Positions 57,900-64,000 of a stretch of 64,000 nt of DNA are shown here, in pieces. The stretch comes from Xiphias gladius (lineage: Eukaryota; Chordata; Actinopteri; Istiophoriformes; Xiphiidae). The stretch covers positions 10,925,206-10,989,205 of the forward strand of contig NC_053417.1 of NCBI RefSeq assembly GCF_016859285.1, given 5' to 3'. The stretch's first letter is position 1; each line of letters opens with the position of its first letter. The position numbers were made by a program, and so were the translations under genes. The notes beneath the pieces were generated by a model. That model was given only the letters and a program-made list of their open reading frames with translations. It did not search any database and was not told the origin of the DNA.

Positions 57900-60800
57900 A
57901 CACTATGAGGGATGCTGAATATACAGGATGTTTTGTCTGGTTCATTCTTTTTCCCTTACACACACAAAAAAAACCCCATAAAATTTGTGGTTTTCGAAAA
58001 AATTAAGTTATCACAGCAATACTAGAAATACTACTGATACCAAATACCCCTTTGTTAAAGTTTTCAATTGTTGTTGACACTGTGTCACAGAGGTGTTGAT
58101 TGAGCTCCAATGTAGAATATCATAGATATAAACAAAAATATTAAAATTTCCTTTCAATACATACATTTGCTAATCATGAAATTTTCACAACAGTAGTATT
58201 TAGTGCTGTGCTATTGTACTGGACTTCACTGGAATGTATAGGAGTTACTCAAGGGTGTCAGAGGTTAATGTGTTCAACTTTCAGTGTTCCTGCTGTTTTG
58301 CATGCCATTTGACTGTTAATGTTGCAACTGTAAAATTTCCCAGACATCTAAATTTGACTCTGACTCAGATTGTTTTATTGGTAGACATCTGTACGTTTTC
58401 ATCCGCGCAAACAAGGAACATCAATCACATTCCTATAAATATTAATCATCTTATCCCTAAGATTAGTCACATCTCAGTGTGTTTTGACATTTTTGTGTTT
58501 GTAACCTCTTAGCATGTAAACAGATTAGTGTGTAAGTGGTGAGACTAGTTTAACCCACACGCTGAGGAAAACTGGAACCAGCGGAAGTACAGGACAGCAT
58601 GCTGCACCGTCAGAGATAATGGTACTGCATGTAGACAGACATGGAGAGGTGAGGCTGGACACCAAAAAAACACGATGCCCTCAACCTAGTATCGAAAATA
58701 CTTTAACAATATTTTACATAATCAGTCCTGAGGTCATTATGTGTCCCCACCAAATGAAATATGCTCGATAGAATTCATTTCAACTCATGACTGACTATCT
58801 ACAAGCAGATCACATAGACATAGATTAAAGCCTGCTTCAACTAAATGTCGGCCTCATTCGGCTGAATAAATCAATAAAACCATTTAAACTAAATATGTTG
58901 GGGGATTGAAATTCAGTTAGTAATTACTCAGTGTCTTAAACTGAAAACACACCACCACCTTCCCATTTGTGGGTCAATCCTGCCTTTTTAAAAGTTAGCA
59001 CTAAGGGCCAGATGTTGTTAGAGTAAGAGGAGACTTCTTTGTGTCTTGAAATCATTGCTCAATGATGTTTCAACCTTCTGCAGCTTCCCTCTCTTCGAAA
59101 AGCTGAAAAGACATGCGAAACAGGATGCTAAGAACTCTTATAACACCAGATGACGTAATCCTAGCATCAGATCCACGGTGATGCTAATGAATCTTCTCTT
59201 TACTGCAGGATCATGCGGCCAGACGATGCCAACATCGTTGGCAACGTCCACGGCGGCATCGTCCTCAAGATGATTGAGGAAGCTGGATGCATCGTCGGTA
59301 CGCGACACTGCAACACACAGAACGGGGTGAGAGACCACAGCAAGTTTCAGACCTTACACTTACATATTTCATTGTACTGTTGATAGTTAAATTGTAATAG
59401 GTTCATTTTTAGAAGAAAAATATGTGAACTATGCAATCATCATGAAAAAAACAGACTAAGATGTATTGTGCATAGTAACCTGCAGCGTAGAAATTTTCTG
59501 CATAGCACAATAAATTTGAACTGCTCATTTATTACTATTACTTATATTAAACTTTTTTTTTTATAAATAAAAAATATGAAAAATATGAGAATATGAGAAC
59601 TTGGGAAAAATGATAATCAGGGAAAAATGATCTTAAGAGGGAACATGTTTCTTTCATTGTGTTGTTTCTCTCTCCAGCATTTGATGGGTCATTACTTTGC
59701 CTGAAGGGATTAGAAGTGAAAAGCTTATAGAACTGCTTTTTTTAGAGAACGTAAAATGTTTGTTAACAAAGATTGTCCAGCATTAAGAAATTGATTTTTT
59801 CAATTTGAGACAGTTGTCTTCAAAATATGAAAACCATGACAAAGTTGCACAGTTCAGCTTATTTACTTATCAGTATGTAACAGCTTATAAATTTCATCTT
59901 TCCAAAATGCATGGCTACATTAATATTGTTTATATTTAGTACTGAATCACCCACATTGCTTTTTCTTCTCACATGGTGAACTTTAACCGACTTTTGACTT
60001 GCATCATTTTGTTTTGTCATCTCATTGTCATCTCACCTGCTACAACATTCTGAACATATTCTCCTGATGTCCTAGATTTCACTGTTCAGATTAGAAATAA
60101 AGAGAAAGGCATTCATGGTCACAACGTGCTTTTGCATATACTACAGCGCACATCTGCGTCATAAAGATACATGAACATTTTTTTGAAAATAAAGAAGGAA
60201 AATACTTACAGGAGTATTCTTAAAATCACTAAAGTCAAATTCAGTTCAGTTTATTTTCATTGGTTATGCCATGGCATATGTAGATAAAAGTTTCCGGTCA
60301 CTGGTGCCATCACAAATTTTTTTTTTTTTTTTGAAAGCCTCCCTTTCCCTAATAAAATCATATAAGACAGGCAAGTCCAGAATTTGGGTCAGCAGTATTT
60401 CATTCTGGTGTCTGACATTTACTGATGCTGAAGCATTCGAAATATTAGACAGCTCACAATGAAGCACAAAGAACTATTTAACTTGCGAATGGTTCTGAAC
60501 AGTTATCCCATCAAGTTGCAACTCACACATGTATTCACCAGAAAAATGTAGAATTACAGAAAGAATAGCTCATCATAATCAACTGTATTGTGTTTCCTCA
60601 CAATGTGTTTTACTTACTTAAAACAGTCACCATTGTGTGGCACTGGAGGCAATATGGTCAAATGTTGGTGAATAAGATTATGTTTCTTCCCCTGACTTGG
60701 CATTTACTTAAGTTTAATGAATCAAAGCAATTTGGTGATGATGAAACATGTCATTGATGGAAATTGTTAATATCTTCCATAGGCCCCTCAGCGTTTGCCT

Positions 60801-61419
60801 TCGATTCTCTGGCACTGATTTTGTTACTTTTTCCGCCTGAATTAAAACATCCTGCAGTTGAGGAGATTGAGATCTCAGTAGGACTAAACAGGTTAGCTCA
60901 CATTTCCAAGGGGCAGTAAGTAAGTTTAGATTTTTTTATTTGATTTTTTACCGTACAGCGCAAAATGACCCCATTACACTAGTAGTGGACTGACAACGTA
61001 AATCAGTACCAGAGACTCTGATCTTTTTGCCAGGTGCTGAGATTTCGGGCTTTCAAAACTAATTCTCCATTTAATTTTCTTTTTGAACAAAAAACTAGAT
61101 GCTCGACAGAGATTCTGCTTCCTCTACTGTTCTTCACTAGAGGGGGATGCAAGTCATTGTTTACTAAATGGCATCTTAAAAAAATCCACTTTTTCATTTA
61201 ATGTTGTGAATGTGTGTATGATATTTGTGTAAGTTTTAGGTTTGCTGTTTCCTCCTCTCCAGGAACGCTGTTTGGCAGTTCTGGTTCGGGTGGAGAAGAC
61301 CGAGTTCCTGTCCCCCGTGTTCATCGGTGAGGTCGCCCACGTCACGGCTGAGATCACGTACACTTCCAAGCACTCACTGGAGGTGCAGGTCAAAGTCATG
61401 GCTGAGAACATCCTCACAG
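53112..61419 (+). CDS. acot7: acyl-CoA thioesterase 7, 5' part (3' end beyond window)
   Basis: Acot7 hydrolyses long-chain acyl-CoA to free fatty acid and CoA, mainly in the cytosol of neurons. Exons 53112-53161, 59209-59326 and 61263-61419 join in phase to give residues 1-108 plus one base. The start MSVPQARAAASSLQLCR aligns with the mammalian form beginning MSGPDVETPSAIQICR. The first hotdog domain follows: IMRPDDANIVGNVHGG, with Asn25 matching the catalytic Asn24 of the mouse enzyme, then MIEEAGCIVGTRHC, FLSPVFIGEVAHVTAEITYT and ENILTG. Human ACOT7 has two hotdog domains in roughly 340-380 residues, so most of the gene lies to the right. Orientation relative to hes2 and espn is as in human. 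Confidence 0.92.
55505..55980. repeat. Probable interspersed repeat with internal (AC)n
   Basis: The segment runs from GTGACGGTTTAGTTTATTCT (with GGACCCAAATGCAAACACAA) to AGATCGTGACC. It resembles a common teleost repeat of A-rich, AACAGG-rich composition. It contains an uninterrupted (AC)n run at 55814-55858. Confidence 0.5.
56231..56263. repeat. Three tandem 11-bp units
   Basis: CATCTGGACCT occurs three times in a row, with a related partial unit just before. Confidence 0.9.
57672..57835 (+). CDS. acot7: Candidate alternative first exon of acot7
   Basis: An ATG-led frame of 54 codons plus AG starts MRCFRPQSRKAVDEVDKTTA and ends SKYQLS-R at donor AG|gtactt. The phase (2) is exactly that needed to read into IMRPDDAN of exon 2. 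Mammalian ACOT7 has several alternative first exons, so the arrangement is plausible. I do not recognise the peptide. An (AC)n tract begins about 15 bases after the donor. It may also be chance. Confidence 0.45.
57852..57903. repeat. (AC)n microsatellite beside candidate splice donor
   Basis: An AC run with one AAA interruption, starting about 15 bases after the donor of the candidate alternative acot7 first exon. Confidence 0.95.
59209..59326 (+). CDS. acot7: acot7 exon 2 (hotdog domain, catalytic Asn)
   Basis: 118 bp; acceptor actgcag, donor GGG|gtgaga. It encodes IMRPDDANIVGNVHGGIVLK then MIEEAGCIVGTRHCNTQNG, almost the same as human ACOT7. Confidence 0.95.
59327..61262 (+). other. acot7: acot7 intron 2
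   Basis: A 1.9 kb AT-rich intron with T-runs near 59553-59563 and 60319-60333 and a 14-bp palindrome TATGCCATGGCATA at 60265-60278. No other feature was recognised. Confidence 0.65.
61263..61419 (+). CDS. acot7: acot7 exon 3 (hotdog domain)
   Basis: 157 bp; acceptor ctccag, donor ACAG|gtgact in phase 1. It encodes ERCLAVLVRVEKTEFLSP and IGEVAHVTAEITYTSKHSLE, near identical to human ACOT7 over the same span. Confidence 0.95.
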
Positions 61420-63019
61420 GTGACTCATTTTGACATTTGATACTTTTAGAACCGGCACTACCGAAATAAAGTTCAGGCATTGCATTTGAAAACACTGTAT
61501 GTTTAAAAGAGTAATTACTCGAAATTTAATTTCAAGCAAATTATTAAAATTCGGCTTTTTTTGTTAGAAGTCATATTTATAATGCTGTAACCCCTCTGGT
61601 TAAAATTTGATTGATGAGTGATTTTGTTTAAGCCTGCTGCCCCAACTGCTCAGCAGCGTTCACCTTTAGCCTCATTCTCACCCGTATCACTGCAGAGGAG
61701 ATGAAAGAATGACAGAAATTCAAGTACACACACGCAGGCACACACGTGCCCACACACACCTCCAGACATACGGTCAGTTTGTCAGTAATGTAGGCGAGTG
61801 AAACACGTGAATTGTTCAGCCAATTTTTTAGGCATTAGTCACAGAAAAACAGCCACGCAAGATGCATATCAGTTTTAATATAATAATCTAATATATTTTC
61901 AGATATATTCTCATTCATTTCAGATTTTTCTTACTGCAGTAGATTCAAATGAAACATATTTATTACTGTTGGGGCAAAATTTTCTGATATGATTTCCATT
62001 TGTATTAAAATCTTCCAACACACATTCTACCAGGTGTGCATTAGATAACACTTGGTTTGACTATTAAAAAAATGGTAATCAAGGCTTGACCAGACCATAA
62101 GCGATAAGACATGTCTGACATTTCAAAATATCTTTCATGAAAAACACCTACTTTACCCCCTTTACTGGAGTGTAGACAGTAGAGATGACAGGAAATGAAG
62201 GGAGAGTGAGACGGGTAATGACATCGAACAGCAGTCCCCCTGCCAGACTCAAACCTCGGACGTTGCGATTACACAGTCGCCGCTTGAAACCCACAGGCAC
62301 CAGTCCTTTGTTATCTACTACCAGTTTGCAAAGACTGTTCTGTCCCTGCAAAATGCTGCTTGCACCTAAAGTTTCTTCTTACATTTGTTAGTTGGAATCA
62401 CTTTGGCTGCAGTTTGTCAGAGAACTTACTCCATCTCTTCACTGTAACGCAAAAAAAATAAATCATTAAGTACCACAAAGTTGTCTATATGTGGGCTGGA
62501 AAAGTTATTTATTAAATGCTGTAAAGTTACTGTGGACAAGATATTTTAATCCTGTCACGCACTGTCATTGGTAATGTACTGTATATAGTAGATATTTAAT
62601 TTTTTCACTCGTGTAGTTACCAACCTGCTGTCATTTGTTTGTTTTTGGTGAAATTTTTTTTGTTTGTTTTTGTAACATTCAAAAAAAAATTGTAATTTTA
62701 TCTAGATGCTGGTTATTTCACTTAGCACTGAGTCTGGCTAGGCTGGGAGGAAGAATGACCTCACTGTGATGTTACGCTGTTTGATCAGTAGAGGGCAGCG
62801 TACGATAAGTAATGCAGCTCTTAGCTGGATGAAAGATGAAACACTGCTAACATGAGGTGCTGTGTGTAGAGCTGAGGCAGGGGAATACAAACTCAGAGCC
62901 ATGTTGGTTTCCAGTTTGCCAAGTGTTGCAGTCTGTATGTAATTCTTGTTTATTATTAAGATTTGTGTGCATTGAATATTTGCTCATAAAAGCATGCACA
63001 CACATATGTATATGCAGAC

Positions 63020-63021
<2 letters not shown>

Positions 63022-63099
<78 letters not shown>
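63022..63099. repeat. (AC)n microsatellite
   Basis: An uninterrupted AC run of about 39 units, the longest in the window. Confidence 0.97.
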
Positions 63100-63103
<4 letters not shown>

Positions 63104-63489
63104 TGGCCAGATTCCCTCGAGTAAAGACGCAGGAAGGATCACATTGGGCTGACCTAGCGTTATCTCTGAACCTTTAAATGCCAGTGGCAACAGCGATGCC
63201 CTGACTGTCTGAAACAACCAAATGTCATGTGCTGACCGTATTGCACCTTCTTAAATTCATATCAAAGTGGGAGAGATGATGTCTACACCTGTTAATACAT
63301 GTAAAGACACACTCACAATATATCCTTGAAGTGCTGGCTATAAATGAATTTCAGCAAAATAGGTGCAGTTTCTTGACATGTAAAAGCAAATATCACTGGA
63401 CTGTGTGTTTATTTTTATCTTTTAATGAATTTGTAATTAGGAGATGAATGGCATTAAAACAACATGTCCATTTTCCATTTGAAGAGATT

Positions 63490-63690
63490 AAATAGTGTGT
63501 CCAACAGAGGAAGAGACAGAATGAGGGAGACAGAGAGAGGGAATGAGACAGAAGGACAATGGGAGAAGAGAAGTAGACAGACATAATGATGGGCAAAAAG
63601 ATAGCAGAGGGAATGAAAGGGGAAAAAGAGTGAGAGTAGGGAAGAGATAGAAAGAAAGGTGGAGGAAAGGAGGTGTGAGAAACAAAAGAA
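63490..63690. repeat. Purine-rich (GA) tract
   Basis: About 200 bases dominated by GAGA, GGAA and AGAAAG words on the plus strand, with scattered pyrimidines. The opposite strand gives spurious Ser/Leu/Pro-rich frames. Confidence 0.8.
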
Positions 63691-64000
63691 TTATCCCCTA
63701 GACAGCCGTTGCCCTAGCAACAGGCTTGTACTGGTTGGTTGGTTGGCTGGTTGCTGTGCTGGAAGCAGGGTGACGGAGGCGGAGGCAGAGATATGAGATG
63801 ACAGGTAGAGAGCAGCATACATACATACAGGCATCAGCACGGACAGTCTGCTCAAGTACATGGCCTGTCGTGAAGGACCCCAATTAGGAAGAGAGCTGAT
63901 GGAGAGAATACACTCGAAGCAACGTTTGGTTTGATGCACTTTACAGGGTTTATGATTGAGTGCAGTGATAACATTTTTAGTAGAAAATCCATTTTAAATC

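Larger units (their letters stand above)
53162..59208 (+). other. acot7: acot7 intron 1
   Basis: About 6 kb. It starts in the CpG-rich block, then turns AT-rich. It contains the repeat at 55505-55980, three 11-bp units at 56231-56263, the candidate alternative exon at 57672-57835 and an (AC)n tract. The minus-strand open frame across 53608-54120 has no family resemblance. Confidence 0.65.
61420..64000 (+). other. acot7: acot7 intron 3 (runs off window)
   Basis: No exon coding the expected next peptide (KLTNKATLWYVP-like) was seen. It contains CA-rich sequence at about 61724-61765, the (AC)n tract at 63022-63099 and a purine-rich tract at 63490-63690. Confidence 0.6.

Noticed and set aside
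1..64000. CRISPR arrays, operons, tRNA or rRNA genes
   Set aside because: None seen; the spliced genes and repeats show this is vertebrate nuclear DNA.

Overview
This window is nuclear DNA of a ray-finned fish, most likely a percomorph teleost. It is AT-rich, with spliced genes using GT-AG introns, long introns, many (CA)n microsatellites and several repeat families typical of teleost genomes. The gene set and orientation (espn on the minus strand; two hes2-type genes and acot7 on the plus strand) match the human 1p36.31 neighbourhood ESPN-HES2-ACOT7, so this is an old conserved block. All identifications come from reading the sequence and remembered family sequences; no search was run.

Left third (1-26577, minus strand): nine consecutive coding exons of espin (espn). 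They cover the start codon, the whole ankyrin-repeat domain and both proline-rich segments. The WH2 and C-terminal actin-bundling exons were not found and should lie beyond the left edge. Introns hold a local tandem duplication, a broken Tc1-type transposon and other repeats. Centre-left (26578-41700): about 15 kb between divergent espn and the first hes2 gene, with no convincing gene. It contains old repeats, one foldback element and several GC-richer blocks that could be regulatory.

Centre (41.7-52.1 kb): two tandem hes2-type bHLH-Orange repressor genes, 8.8 kb apart, each with a TATA box and poly(A) signal. Their first exons and introns are clearly diverged, but the last coding exon is almost identical (2 substitutions in about 307 aligned non-repeat bases). 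Similarity stops at the exon start and just after the stop codon, which looks like gene conversion. The upstream copy has lost intron 2. Its reading frame also shifts at a CAG repeat, so the C-terminal WRPW motif is encoded in the DNA but out of frame. Short similar non-coding blocks lie in the same order upstream of both copies.

Right (52.9-64.0 kb): the 5' part of acot7 (brain-type acyl-CoA thioesterase). It has a CpG-rich promoter with the standard first exon, a candidate alternative first exon with matching splice phase, and the first two exons of the N-terminal hotdog domain. The gene continues past the right edge.

The genes share no pathway: espin bundles actin in stereocilia and microvilli, the Hes2 proteins are transcriptional repressors, and Acot7 hydrolyses long-chain acyl-CoA. 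The most unusual content is the concerted evolution and degeneration within the hes2 pair.
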